NCBI GenBank assembly: GCA_964422295.1 | Contig: CAYRAM010000012.1 | Span: 23,091 to 87,090 of the forward strand | Length of the DNA: 64,000 bases | Direction: 5' to 3' | Source: UBA12191 sp964422295 | GTDB taxonomy: Bacteria; Planctomycetota; UBA8108; UBA1146 | Translations under genes and position numbers: made by a program | The notes under the pieces: generated by a model | What the model was told of the DNA's origin: nothing | Seen by the model: only the letters and a program-made list of their open reading frames with translations | Database searches by the model: none | Shown here: positions 18,277 through 27,254 of the stretch, one piece after another | Layout of the letters: every line of letters starts with the position of its first letter | Numbering within the stretch: the stretch's first letter is position 1

Positions 18277-19011
18277 ATGATCACAATACTTTTGACCGTT
18301 ATGATTTTGGCTTTTGTGGTCGATGACCCCAAACCTGTCACTCCCCCTGTAGTAAATTCGTCCCCACCCCTCCCATACGTGACTGATGCTGATTTGACGT
18401 GGCGCTGGGTCCATGCAGGGGCTCCCGTAGGAACCACCAGAATCCGCCTCACAGCCCTCAGCAAGCCGTCCGGAAAACTCTGGCGCATCGACTCCAGACT
18501 GACGTGGAAACGGCAGGGAAGAGCAATTGACCAGCGTCAGAAAACCGATTTTGAAGCTCCCGACTTGCGTCCTGTGGCGCTCAACCGGCAACTCGTAGTC
18601 GAAGCTGCGGCAGGCGGAACTCAAGACCTCGTCACCGCTGCGGAGTTTCGGCGAGAGGACGCTCGTATTGTCGTCCGCAATCCCCTGTCGGAAACCCAGG
18701 TGGATCGAGTCATCCCCTTGAGAGACCGGTTCCTGCTCCTTGGAAATCAATCCTTTGAACATTGGTTATTGATCGCCATGCGGCTTCTGGAAAAGGAAGA
18801 CGCTACTTTTTCGGCCCTGATTCCGGGGGATTTCCGCTACCTCGAATTGAAGTTCCGCAAAGAGCGCGATGAAAAGATCGGCGATCTCCCGGTGCAGCGC
18901 TGGCACGTGACTTCAAAGGACTTTGAAGCACGTCTGTGGATTGGACCGAAGGGGGAAGTGGAGCGCTATCGGCAAGGGGAAGTCGAAATTCAGCGGGTCA
19001 GAAATGAGTGA
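18277..19011 (+). CDS. Exported protein of unknown function
   Basis: About 244 residues. The N-terminus MITILLTVMILAFVV is hydrophobic and reads as a signal peptide or anchor, followed by a Pro-rich stretch (DPKPVTPPVVN). The mature part starts TWRWVHAGAPVGTTRIRL and is rich in beta strands and Arg. The last strands (ARLWIGPKGEVERYRQGEVEIQRV) resemble the closing strands of periplasmic beta-barrel-like lipid-interaction folds such as DUF3108, but the match is only by pattern. ATG at 18265 is an alternative start. Its 3' end meets the ABC-operon gene convergently with 23 bases between. Confidence 0.7.
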   Translation: MITILLTVMILAFVVDDPKPVTPPVVNSSPPLPYVTDADLTWRWVHAGAPVGTTRIRLTALSKPSGKLWRIDSRLTWKRQGRAIDQRQKTDFEAPDLRPVALNRQLVVEAAAGGTQDLVTAAEFRREDARIVVRNPLSETQVDRVIPLRDRFLLLGNQSFEHWLLIAMRLLEKEDATFSALIPGDFRYLELKFRKERDEKIGDLPVQRWHVTSKDFEARLWIGPKGEVERYRQGEVEIQRVRNE

Positions 19012-19034
19012 ATGCGGATGACCCCGTCGTCGCA

Positions 19035-20387
19035 CTAGCGATCCAGGTGTGCCAGTTTTTCGCGAATCGCATCGATGAAATTGCGCAACTTTTTGAGGGT
19101 CTGGCTTCTCTCTGTCATCGGATCCCAATCAAAATCGGCCACAAAGTCATTCTGATGACGCTCTTTACCCAATGCCATGTAGATGACCGTGCTCTCCAGC
19201 CGACTGTATTTGAGCAGGGTATGAAACAATAGCGGAACATTGCGCGCGGGACCGGGGTATCGATCGGGCCACGGAATCGCTCCCGCTTCCACCCAACGAC
19301 GCCAACTCTGAGGCAACTCTTCATCGATCAACTTGCGCCAGCGCTTCTCATCAAATTCATCCCCTCTCCCCAATTCATCAAGAACCGGGGCCAGGGGATG
19401 GGTCAACAAGCGTCCCATCCGTTCATCATCTCGAACCAGGCGTGCCCTCTTACCTCGGGCGTGGGCTCCCGCGACCAGCAACAGATCCCGGGTCATCTCT
19501 ACCTCATCGAGGGCCGCTTTGTACCAGCGACGAATCAACTCTCCCTGACGTGTCGATTCTGCGGCAGTGTCGACGCTCAAGACCCCTTCCCAAAGCCAGT
19601 CCTGACCGGCGAATTGCTCTCCCCGAAGTACGATCATTTGTTGCCGACGAATGTCGGTCGCAGCTTCCCATGACCAGGTCACCTGCACCTGCAACAGACC
19701 CGCGTACCATTGGCGAGCGACCAACGGCAAGACCCAGGTATTCTCCAAACCACCCACTTTGAGAATGCCCCCATCGAGAACTCTGCCATCGCCGATCACC
19801 TGCACCCGCAGGCGGCTGCCCTCGGCCAATTCGCACTTCGCAGCGATGATCAGCACAGATCTCTGGTCCTGATCCTCGGGTCGCACAAGGGTCATCCGAT
19901 CAACCCCGATCAATCCCGAATCGAGATTCTGCTCGGTCGTATCGATGATCCACCTGCCGCTTTGTGGTGTCAGGAGCTGTTTGGGGTATTCCCTTCCCCC
20001 GGCAATCAACTGTTTTGCATCGATAAATTCAACCGCTTCGGAAGACCGCAACTCTTCCTCATTCCCCCCCAGTAGTCCGGTCCAATTCCCCGGACCCAAG
20101 ACCGTTCCCAGCGAATCCATCACCCTGACCAAAATCTCCATGGGGGGATCTTCGACGATCGGGAGCGGCGGATCATCCCCGTCTGCAGGTGCGACGACGA
20201 CTGGAGGATCGGAGAGGGTGTTGCTGTCGTCGGGGTTCTTCTGTGATAAATCCGACTTCTCCCCCGCCGACTCCTCCTCTGACGTCACCCCTGGTGCGAC
20301 GACGGTATCCACCGGGGACAAAAGGAACCATGAGATGACGGAGACGAGCAGAATCAGCAAGATCAGGGGAAGACGCATTCCACTCAT
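19035..20387 (-). CDS. Membrane-anchored protein, fifth gene of the GldG/DUF4340 operon
   Basis: About 450 residues. One transmembrane helix at the N-terminus (LPLILLILLVSVISWFLLS) is followed by a Pro/Asp/Ser-rich linker of about 60 residues, then a beta-rich and a helical domain with many Trp and Arg residues. No family is recognised. The start ATG overlaps the DUF4340 stop as ATGA and is preceded by GGGAGG. This tight coupling suggests it works with the ABC complex, perhaps as an extracytoplasmic partner. That role is inferred from position only. Confidence 0.75.
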   Translation of the reverse strand: MSGMRLPLILLILLVSVISWFLLSPVDTVVAPGVTSEEESAGEKSDLSQKNPDDSNTLSDPPVVVAPADGDDPPLPIVEDPPMEILVRVMDSLGTVLGPGNWTGLLGGNEEELRSSEAVEFIDAKQLIAGGREYPKQLLTPQSGRWIIDTTEQNLDSGLIGVDRMTLVRPEDQDQRSVLIIAAKCELAEGSRLRVQVIGDGRVLDGGILKVGGLENTWVLPLVARQWYAGLLQVQVTWSWEAATDIRRQQMIVLRGEQFAGQDWLWEGVLSVDTAAESTRQGELIRRWYKAALDEVEMTRDLLLVAGAHARGKRARLVRDDERMGRLLTHPLAPVLDELGRGDEFDEKRWRKLIDEELPQSWRRWVEAGAIPWPDRYPGPARNVPLLFHTLLKYSRLESTVIYMALGKERHQNDFVADFDWDPMTERSQTLKKLRNFIDAIREKLAHLDR

Positions 20388-22195
20388 CGATCCTCCCTTG
20401 CCCCGGTCGTCAGTTGTCGCAGGACTTCGATGCCCAATGTTTCCAGATTGATCCCGGATTCTGGTGCCAAGGCAAAAGCCCAATCGGAATCTGCAAATCG
20501 GGCACGAACCCACCCTTCTGCGGTTCGTCCACCCAGGTACAGAGTCATCAGGGGTGTTTGTGAAGAATCCGCAGACAGCCAATCGATGCGCAGTCGATGG
20601 CGATTCTGATGGGGTGCCTCGGCCCCTGGATCGAGCCAGCGTCCCATCGTCATCTTCAGCATGCGCTCAGAGATCGCATTCAACTCCATCTGAAACAGGT
20701 CTGCCCCAGCAGCGCCACCGGATCCCTGAACCACTCGCCAACTGCGATTCGGCCGCACGACCTCAATTTGACCGATGCCCACGGCGGAGAGTCTGAAACG
20801 CGAGACTTCCGCTGCCGGAGATGCCACCAGAAGGGATCGCATGGAAAAGGGAGCACGCCGCATCAACGGCAACTCGGGCACCGGGGCCAGAGCACACGAC
20901 TCCCGGCGCGGATTCCAGACGTAGTTCAAACCGGGTCGGTCGGGAACAGGGGAACCGATGATCAATTGCTCCGATTCCCCCCCGGGCGTTTCAAGGAGAA
21001 TCTCAAGAAGAGGTTGGTCGAAGCCCCACTTTTGCAACGCACTCCGATCGACATTCTGCCAAGTCTCCGACTTCAAGGTACCAAGGTCTGTCAACAATGA
21101 CTCCACCAAATCGGCATCTGCAAGACGCTGCCCCTGCTCCCCAGCCCAGTTCAGACTCCAACCACCGGATTCCTGGCGCTCCAACTTCACAGGCCCATAC
21201 AGACCCCGTGTCAGCGTCAGCGCATCGATGCGAGGATCATCGAAACGAATCAGGTAGGGGCTGACCAACCCCGTTGCTTTGCGAGTCACCAAATTTTCTG
21301 CTGGGGTACCGGCCACGATCAATGCCGATGCTCGATCACTCGCTTCGACGAGGACCGCAGAGGACTGCCCATCGACCGCAAAGACGGGGCCCACCTTGAT
21401 CGTTTTTTCTGCATCGGCGGTCTCGATGGTCAGGATCGCCCTCGGTGTTTGCAGTGCGTCGGCAATCTCGCGGGGATCATCGATGTAATCGACCACCGCC
21501 CACTGGCTCAATTTTTGCAACCAGGATTCGACCGCACTGGAATTGGCGTCCGCACGGATGGGCTGCTCCATCGACCAAAATGCACCTTTGCGCTTCAACA
21601 CCAATTCGTCCTCGCCGGGTCGACTCAGTTTGACGCTGCGGATCCTGTCCGGAGACAACCCCACCACCGCATCTTCACGCAGTTCGGAGAGTCTGAACCG
21701 CATCAGAACTTCTCGCAGTTGCCGATCCACCAGCACCGACTCTCCATCGATCAGTGCGTACACCCGATCGAAAGCGGGATGATCCTTCCCCAGCAGCAAG
21801 TCGTGGTGCCTCGAACCCGTCCCGATTCGAACGCTGACCTGGGGATCATCGAGACCGCAATCGGCAAGATCGGATGGACCCTGACCATGGGATTCCACAT
21901 CTCTCAACATCAGCAACAAATCCTCGATGGCTGAGTAGCGCCCCGGATCAGCGACCGGTTTGACGATGTTCCAGGAAGTCTGCCCGGAAGAGTGCAGGGA
22001 TGATTGACGCTGAATCTCGATCCGATCCTCGTCTCCTCTGAGAATCTCCACCGACTGAACCGCCGGGATCGAGAAATTCAAAGGCCGCTCCAGTCCGACC
22101 ACATAACTGGGACGAGCATCGCGGATCGAGCGATACGCCTGAGTCGTCATGATCACCGCGAGGACAGTGAGAATCATCGTCGTTCGTGGATTCAT
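20384..22195 (-). CDS. DUF4340 domain protein
   Basis: About 603 residues. An N-terminal membrane helix (TTMILTVLAVIMTT) is followed by a large extracytoplasmic part. It shows the DUF4340 layout twice: the pattern SWNIVKPVADPGRYSAIEDLL near 75-95 recurs in weaker form at FWSMEQPIRADANSSAVESWL and GWSLNWAGEQGQRLADADLV. In between are IGTGS/LLLGKD and IKVGPVF strands. DUF4340 genes commonly sit beside GldG-type ABC genes, as here. The start ATG overlaps the GldG stop (ATGA). The role in transport is unknown. Confidence 0.87.
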   Translation of the reverse strand: MNPRTTMILTVLAVIMTTQAYRSIRDARPSYVVGLERPLNFSIPAVQSVEILRGDEDRIEIQRQSSLHSSGQTSWNIVKPVADPGRYSAIEDLLLMLRDVESHGQGPSDLADCGLDDPQVSVRIGTGSRHHDLLLGKDHPAFDRVYALIDGESVLVDRQLREVLMRFRLSELREDAVVGLSPDRIRSVKLSRPGEDELVLKRKGAFWSMEQPIRADANSSAVESWLQKLSQWAVVDYIDDPREIADALQTPRAILTIETADAEKTIKVGPVFAVDGQSSAVLVEASDRASALIVAGTPAENLVTRKATGLVSPYLIRFDDPRIDALTLTRGLYGPVKLERQESGGWSLNWAGEQGQRLADADLVESLLTDLGTLKSETWQNVDRSALQKWGFDQPLLEILLETPGGESEQLIIGSPVPDRPGLNYVWNPRRESCALAPVPELPLMRRAPFSMRSLLVASPAAEVSRFRLSAVGIGQIEVVRPNRSWRVVQGSGGAAGADLFQMELNAISERMLKMTMGRWLDPGAEAPHQNRHRLRIDWLSADSSQTPLMTLYLGGRTAEGWVRARFADSDWAFALAPESGINLETLGIEVLRQLTTGAREDR

Positions 22196-23649
22196 GCTCT
22201 CCTCCTGCGGAAGGCTGCCACCAACAAGCCGCCAGCGAAAGCGGATGCGGGGAGCACGAGGATGCAAGTCCAGAAGAATGAGTTTCTGAATGGAGCAGAG
22301 AGTTCGACGATGCGTGTCACCGGCTCCTTCCCTGCCGCCAGCGGCAGTCGCTCTCCCGCCGCCCAGCCAAAACAGGAGAGCAGAAATCTGCGGCTGTCAC
22401 CGCGCCAGAACTCTGTCAACACCGGCGTCCAATTGGCGACGACGACCAGTCGACCCTCGCCGACCTCGCTGGCTGCGGCAATGATTTGGGGTCCCGGTGA
22501 TTCGCCGGGGTCCCTTTGCGGCATGCGGCCATCCCTCTCCACCCAGGCACCGGCACCGGTGGAGAGCAAAGCAGTCGCACCACCAGAAACCTGCAATGAG
22601 CGGGCAAATGAAAATCGCGCCTCAAGATTCTGTCGGGTAAAGGGAGCCGTGGCAGGATGGGTTGGATTCACATCCCTGCCCATGGCGATGAATGCCGGAC
22701 GCACGAGTCCCTGCTCCAGCGGCAATTCCTCAGCGATCAAGCCGGGCCCCGCCGAGATTCCGGCTGCAGCGGCAAGATCTTCGAGCCCGCTGACTCCGCT
22801 GCTGGAGAGAAGTATTGCCACCCCTCCCCCCGATTCCAGGTATCTCTGAATCGATCGGGTGACCGCCGCACCCAGAGGTTCGTAGCCACCCACTCCGCCC
22901 GCCACGATCACCAGGAGATCGGCATCCTCGGGGACCGATTCGGTCAGCGCCAATCGCACCGGTTCGACCTCTGCACCGCGCGCTTCCAGATCCTTTCGCA
23001 TGGCAGCCATCGAGCTTCTGCGATTCTCCTCCAACAGAGGCTCACCACTGCCCTGGCTGATGTAAATCTTGCTCCAGTCCTGCTTCATCAGTCGTCTCAG
23101 TGCCGCTTCGATCCCTTCACGACTTTTGTCGACAAGGATTTTTGCAACTCCCTCCGGTTCGAGAACTCCGGGCAAACGAAAGTCCGCCAGCTCTTCGGCA
23201 GCAACGGAGATTCGCCGGCCGTCATGGAAAAAGTGAATCCGGTCGACATCCGCCTCTTCGAGTGCAGGCAAACGACGAGTCCTCTCTCGCTCCCATTTTT
23301 CTCCATCCTGATTCACTTCAATCAGGATGGGACGGGCCAACCGGTTCGGATCGACGTGGCTCAACTCTTCGAGCCAGCGAGCAGATTTGAGGAGAATGCG
23401 GGTTTTGAGTCGATCCTCGATGCCAGGTCCGAGATTGAGGGGCAGAACCACTTCGACTTTTCCGGGAAGTCCCCGTATCAACTCCCGATCCGACTCTGTG
23501 ACCGAGAGAACTCCGTCAGAAGTCCAGTCGCTGCGGATCGAGCTGTGAAATACCCATGCATTGATGACGAAGACGCACCAGATCGACAACACCACCTGAG
23601 CAGTCACGTGAATTCGTGCGGACTTCTTCTTGTCAGCGATCACACTCAT
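22192..23649 (-). CDS. GldG-family ABC-associated protein
   Basis: About 485 residues. There is one membrane helix near the N-terminus (TAQVVLSIWCVFVINAWVF) and one at the very C-terminus (FFWTCILVLPASAFAGGLLVAAF) followed by RRRRA. The extracytoplasmic domain between them contains DADLLVIVAGGVGGYEPLG and YLESGGGVAILL, which fit the ABC_transp_aux/GldG fold. GldG proteins partner an ATPase and a GldF-like permease. The chosen ATG overlaps the permease stop as ATGA, as at the other junctions. A second ATG lies two codons upstream. Confidence 0.9.
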   Translation of the reverse strand: MSVIADKKKSARIHVTAQVVLSIWCVFVINAWVFHSSIRSDWTSDGVLSVTESDRELIRGLPGKVEVVLPLNLGPGIEDRLKTRILLKSARWLEELSHVDPNRLARPILIEVNQDGEKWERERTRRLPALEEADVDRIHFFHDGRRISVAAEELADFRLPGVLEPEGVAKILVDKSREGIEAALRRLMKQDWSKIYISQGSGEPLLEENRRSSMAAMRKDLEARGAEVEPVRLALTESVPEDADLLVIVAGGVGGYEPLGAAVTRSIQRYLESGGGVAILLSSSGVSGLEDLAAAAGISAGPGLIAEELPLEQGLVRPAFIAMGRDVNPTHPATAPFTRQNLEARFSFARSLQVSGGATALLSTGAGAWVERDGRMPQRDPGESPGPQIIAAASEVGEGRLVVVANWTPVLTEFWRGDSRRFLLSCFGWAAGERLPLAAGKEPVTRIVELSAPFRNSFFWTCILVLPASAFAGGLLVAAFRRRRA

Positions 23650-24380
23650 GACCATCGCCTCTTCTCAATCACCCGTGTCGCCAAGAACAGTGACAGGGCC
23701 GTGAGGCTCGCCCAAAACACAAGGACCCGGAGATCGAGGATCCCCCTGGACAGCTCGTCAACCATATGATGGATGGCACTGACATGCTCGATCCACAAGA
23801 GTTCGATATCACCCGGGCGAAACAGATTGTGAAAAAAGTGAAGCATGAAGAGAGCGATATTGATCGTGAACGCGAGCCCTGCTGAGGCGAGGGGATGCGA
23901 AGTCAAAGCAGAGGCCAGGATTCCATTGGCGCAAAATGCTGCACCTATGAAGAAGATTCCGAGGTTTGTCGTCAGCAGTATTCCCGGTTCGACCTGTGAA
24001 ACCAGCGACAGTACTCCCCAAAGGGGGAGCAAACAGATCCACAAGGTGGCAAAAAAGATCGCCGCTGCAGCCCACTTGGCTGTGATCACACTGGAATCGG
24101 GGATGCCCGTGACCATCAGGGACTCCAAGGCACCCTGCCTCTGCTCCTCGGCAAGGCTGCGCATCGTTACCAACGGTGGAATCACCAAAAACAGGAACCA
24201 AAAAACCAAACCTCCATACGAGGAGACCACCAGTTGACGGAGGTCTCCCTGCACCGCCAGAACGGACAGGTACATGTTGGCGCCCATCACGAGCAGAAAC
24301 AGGACCAGGATGATCCACGAAACCGGTGAAACAAAGATGGAAAGAAGCTCCCTGCGCAGGAGGACGATGGATCGTTTCAT
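23646..24380 (-). CDS. ABC-2 type permease (GldF-like)
   Basis: About 244 residues with six hydrophobic segments, beginning with FVSPVSWIILVLFLLVMGA. MRSLAEEQRQGALESLMVTGI is the conserved ABC-2 membrane motif (R-x-x-G-x-x-E-x-L). The start is the ATG that overlaps the ATPase stop (ATGA), ahead of MKRSIVLLRRELLSIF. It is the transmembrane part of a complex with the ATPase upstream and the GldG protein downstream. The substrate is unknown. Confidence 0.9.
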   Translation of the reverse strand: MKRSIVLLRRELLSIFVSPVSWIILVLFLLVMGANMYLSVLAVQGDLRQLVVSSYGGLVFWFLFLVIPPLVTMRSLAEEQRQGALESLMVTGIPDSSVITAKWAAAAIFFATLWICLLPLWGVLSLVSQVEPGILLTTNLGIFFIGAAFCANGILASALTSHPLASAGLAFTINIALFMLHFFHNLFRPGDIELLWIEHVSAIHHMVDELSRGILDLRVLVFWASLTALSLFLATRVIEKRRWS

Positions 24381-25321
24381 GAATCCTCCACCACCGTTTT
24401 CCCGGGGCCGGTCCATTCGAGGAAGAGCGACTCCAGCGTAGCAGGTTCATTGCGGAGTTCACGAATCACCCAACGGGATTCGAGAGCTTGCTCCCCGATA
24501 CGAGTCCCCAGTGGGGAACCGGATTGAAAAATCCAACCATTCTCAACCTTCTGAACTGAAACGATTTCAGGCTGATCCTGAAGCCAGGTGGTCACCGCAT
24601 CCGTATCGACTCCTTCAGAGATTTCAAGATACCAACGTCCCGCCTGTTGGAGCCGTTGTGTCCACGCCTTGCGATCTTCTTCAAGCCGAATGCGTCCCTG
24701 ACTGATCACGCAGATCCTGTCGCAGAGCTGTTCGACCTCACCGAGAACATGACTCGACAACAACAGTGTGTGATTCCCCCTCAACTCATCGATCAATTGA
24801 CGAAACTGTGAGATCTGGCGGGGGTCGAGCCCACGGCTCGGCTCATCGAGGAGCAACACTGGCGGATCCCCCAAGAGGGCATCCGCCAATCCAACCCGCT
24901 GACGATACCCTTGCGACAAGGTGTCGATGCGGCGCTGACTCATGTCTGTGGCATTGACCGCCCGCAATACCCTGTCGATTTCACGGGAAACGTCTTTTGC
25001 AGGGACCTGCTTCAATCCACATCGAAAGCGCAAGTATTCACCCACTCGCAGTTCCCCTGGAAAAGCCAGATGCTCCGGCAATACTCCCACCCGGGAGCAG
25101 GCTCTATGAGGTTCACGAAGCAGATCGACCCCATCGACCATCACCCTGCGAGTCGCGGGATCAGGCAGGAGCCAAGTGGTCAAAACACGGAATGTACTGG
25201 TTTTACCCGCCCCGTTTTCACCGATAAATCCGGTGACCACCCCGGAGGGAACCTGAAATGTAATTTTATTCAGCGCACGGCGGTCGCCATAGGAAAGGGA
25301 AAGTTCCTCTATTTCGATCAT
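24377..25321 (-). CDS. ABC transporter ATP-binding protein (GldA-like)
   Basis: 314 residues. Walker A GENGAGKTS lies at about 35-43, the signature LSQGYRQRV at about 138, Walker B VLLLDEP at about 156, and the switch His in LLSSHVLGEVEQLCD. About 100 C-terminal residues beyond the ATPase core are typical of GldA/NatA-type ABC-2 partners. It is the first gene of the five-gene operon running to 19035. The 133 bases upstream separate it from rpoN. Confidence 0.93.
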   Translation of the reverse strand: MIEIEELSLSYGDRRALNKITFQVPSGVVTGFIGENGAGKTSTFRVLTTWLLPDPATRRVMVDGVDLLREPHRACSRVGVLPEHLAFPGELRVGEYLRFRCGLKQVPAKDVSREIDRVLRAVNATDMSQRRIDTLSQGYRQRVGLADALLGDPPVLLLDEPSRGLDPRQISQFRQLIDELRGNHTLLLSSHVLGEVEQLCDRICVISQGRIRLEEDRKAWTQRLQQAGRWYLEISEGVDTDAVTTWLQDQPEIVSVQKVENGWIFQSGSPLGTRIGEQALESRWVIRELRNEPATLESLFLEWTGPGKTVVEDS

Positions 25322-25454
25322 GCTACTGACGTACTCCTGGATCGCTTCAAATCACCTCGGAATGTTGATTTCCGATTCGCTACAGCATACCAAGATTTTC
25401 GCCACAGGGTGGGAATCTGCCCGTTGCAATTGGGGGCCTGTTGACGTGCAACGG

Positions 25455-27008
25455 TCAATATTGACGACGTTCACGGGAAGAGGGAATATCCTCTGCTTCG
25501 CGATATTTGGTCACGGTTCTGCGTGAAATCCTGACTCCTGACTTTTCCAACTCCTTGACGATGGCGGCATCACTCAAGGGTTTACGCGGATTTTCAGATG
25601 CGACCAATTCCTTGATTCTTGCGATGACTCCTCCGCGCGACTCCTCTGCACCATCGTCCCTGACCGTTCCACCGCTGAAGAGACTGCGCAATTCCCGCAA
25701 CATGCCCGGGGATTGAAACCACTTTCCGGAGATGGCTCTGCTGACCGTAGAGACGTTGACACCGATGGCGTCAGCGACGTCCTGCATTCGCATCGGCGAC
25801 AAAAATCGATCCCCATCACTGAAAAATTTCTGTTGCCGCTGAAGAATCTCCTCGGCAACCCTCTGAAGGGTGGAGTTTCGCTGCTGAACAGCCCCCATCA
25901 ACCATTCTGCATTTTCGATATGCTTGCGCAGATATTTTCGCAGTTCCGGATCTTTTTTCGCACCTTGGAGCAATTCTCGATAGTGGGGAGAGATTCTCAG
26001 ACGGGGTGTTGCCTGACCACCGGCCTCTACTTTGAATGCCCCATTCGAATCCCTTTCGATCAAAATGTCGGGGACGATCCTCGGATTGACGGTCTGAACA
26101 AAGTGACGCCCGGGATTCGGCTCAAGGGAACGAATCACCTCCACGGCATTTTTGACAGCTTCGAGACTTCTCCCCGTCGACTTGGCGATGTGCGGCAATC
26201 GATTTTTTGCCAAATCATCGAGGTGCAGTCGCACCAGTAATTCTTCAAATTGGTTTTCTCCCGGGTCTCGTTGCAATTGCAAACACAAGCAATCGACAAG
26301 ATCTTCTGCTCCCACCCCCGCTGGGTCCAATCTCTGAACCATGTGCAAAGCATCTTGCCATTCCGCATCCGATGGGGTGATTTCACCCAATCGGGGATCA
26401 CTGTCTGCGGCGTGGATGCCATCCCCAATCGCCTTAGAGATCTCGGCAAGGGAGTGCAGTTGCCAGCCCCTCTCATCCAGATTGAAGATGATCTCCTCAC
26501 AGAGAGCACGCTGCCGATCACTGAGGATTGAATTCATGCGCAGCTGGGCGAGAAGATTGTCCGCCAGCGATTCCGATGGGCCCTCGACATGGTCCACCCA
26601 CTCATACTCTTCATCTCCGCCAGCAAGGCTTGATTTCCGTCCCGGAGAGGACTCGGCCCAAAAGTCGGACTGTTGCAGCTCGTGGAGTTGTTCATAGCGT
26701 TCCCCCAGATCGCGCAACTCTTCCAGATCCCGGAGCTCGCCAGCATCTTCGCGGGGCTCACCATCTCCATCGACCGCATCTGCGGGGGTATCCGTGGCGC
26801 GATCTTGAGCCGAATCCTTGCCACCTTCCCCATCTTCTGCAGATTCCCCCTCCTCCCTTTCGAGGGCGACATTCGATTCCAATTCCTCGTTGATGCGCTC
26901 CTCCAACTGCTGCTGATTGAGAACGAGGATCTCCATCGACTGGATCATCTGCGGCGAGAGGATCTGCTTCTGTGTCTGTTGCTGGAACAACCCGGTATCC
27001 AGTCTCAT
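25455..27008 (-). CDS. rpoN: RNA polymerase sigma-54 factor
   Basis: Directs RNA polymerase to -24/-12 promoters and needs an activator ATPase. The 517-residue protein starts MRLDTGLFQQQTQKQ with the Gln-rich region I that binds activators. A long acidic region II follows (about 50-130), then the core-binding domain. The DNA-binding part has the helix-turn-helix (MQDVADAIGVNVSTVSRAI) and the RpoN box, here SRRTVTKYREAEDIPSS. The ATG used lies seven bases after AGGAGA. An ATG 18 bases upstream lacks such a site. A -24/-12-like element is found in this window at 53312. Confidence 0.97.
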   Translation of the reverse strand: MRLDTGLFQQQTQKQILSPQMIQSMEILVLNQQQLEERINEELESNVALEREEGESAEDGEGGKDSAQDRATDTPADAVDGDGEPREDAGELRDLEELRDLGERYEQLHELQQSDFWAESSPGRKSSLAGGDEEYEWVDHVEGPSESLADNLLAQLRMNSILSDRQRALCEEIIFNLDERGWQLHSLAEISKAIGDGIHAADSDPRLGEITPSDAEWQDALHMVQRLDPAGVGAEDLVDCLCLQLQRDPGENQFEELLVRLHLDDLAKNRLPHIAKSTGRSLEAVKNAVEVIRSLEPNPGRHFVQTVNPRIVPDILIERDSNGAFKVEAGGQATPRLRISPHYRELLQGAKKDPELRKYLRKHIENAEWLMGAVQQRNSTLQRVAEEILQRQQKFFSDGDRFLSPMRMQDVADAIGVNVSTVSRAISGKWFQSPGMLRELRSLFSGGTVRDDGAEESRGGVIARIKELVASENPRKPLSDAAIVKELEKSGVRISRRTVTKYREAEDIPSSRERRQY

Positions 27009-27203
27009 CGGCAGTCTCCTCTCCATGGTCGGTATTTGGCGCGGGCAGGGGACCTGTCGCAGGGCCCCGATAGCCCCGGGTAGAAAAACCAGGCCCCCAG
27101 AGCCAAAACGGCCTGAAAGTTGCTATGAATCCCAATTAAGCGCAACTTATGCCCTGTTTGCGGACACAAGTGACGGTAAATTAAGGATCTACGACAATTC
27201 TCG

Positions 27204-27231
27204 ATGATACGGCATTGTTTATGCTAGTCAA
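27204..27231 (-). promoter_or_regulatory. Putative sigma-70-type promoter of rpoN
   Basis: On the minus strand TTGACT (27231-27226), a 16-base spacer and TATCAT (27209-27204) point toward rpoN, about 195 bases upstream of its start. Found by eye and not scored. Confidence 0.4.
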
Positions 27232-27254
27232 GTGTGGAAGTCCTCGGCACCTCT

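Noticed and set aside
22657..23769. 370-codon plus-strand frame opposite the GldG gene
   Set aside because: No family motif, poor start context, and the minus-strand gene is part of a tightly overlapped operon.
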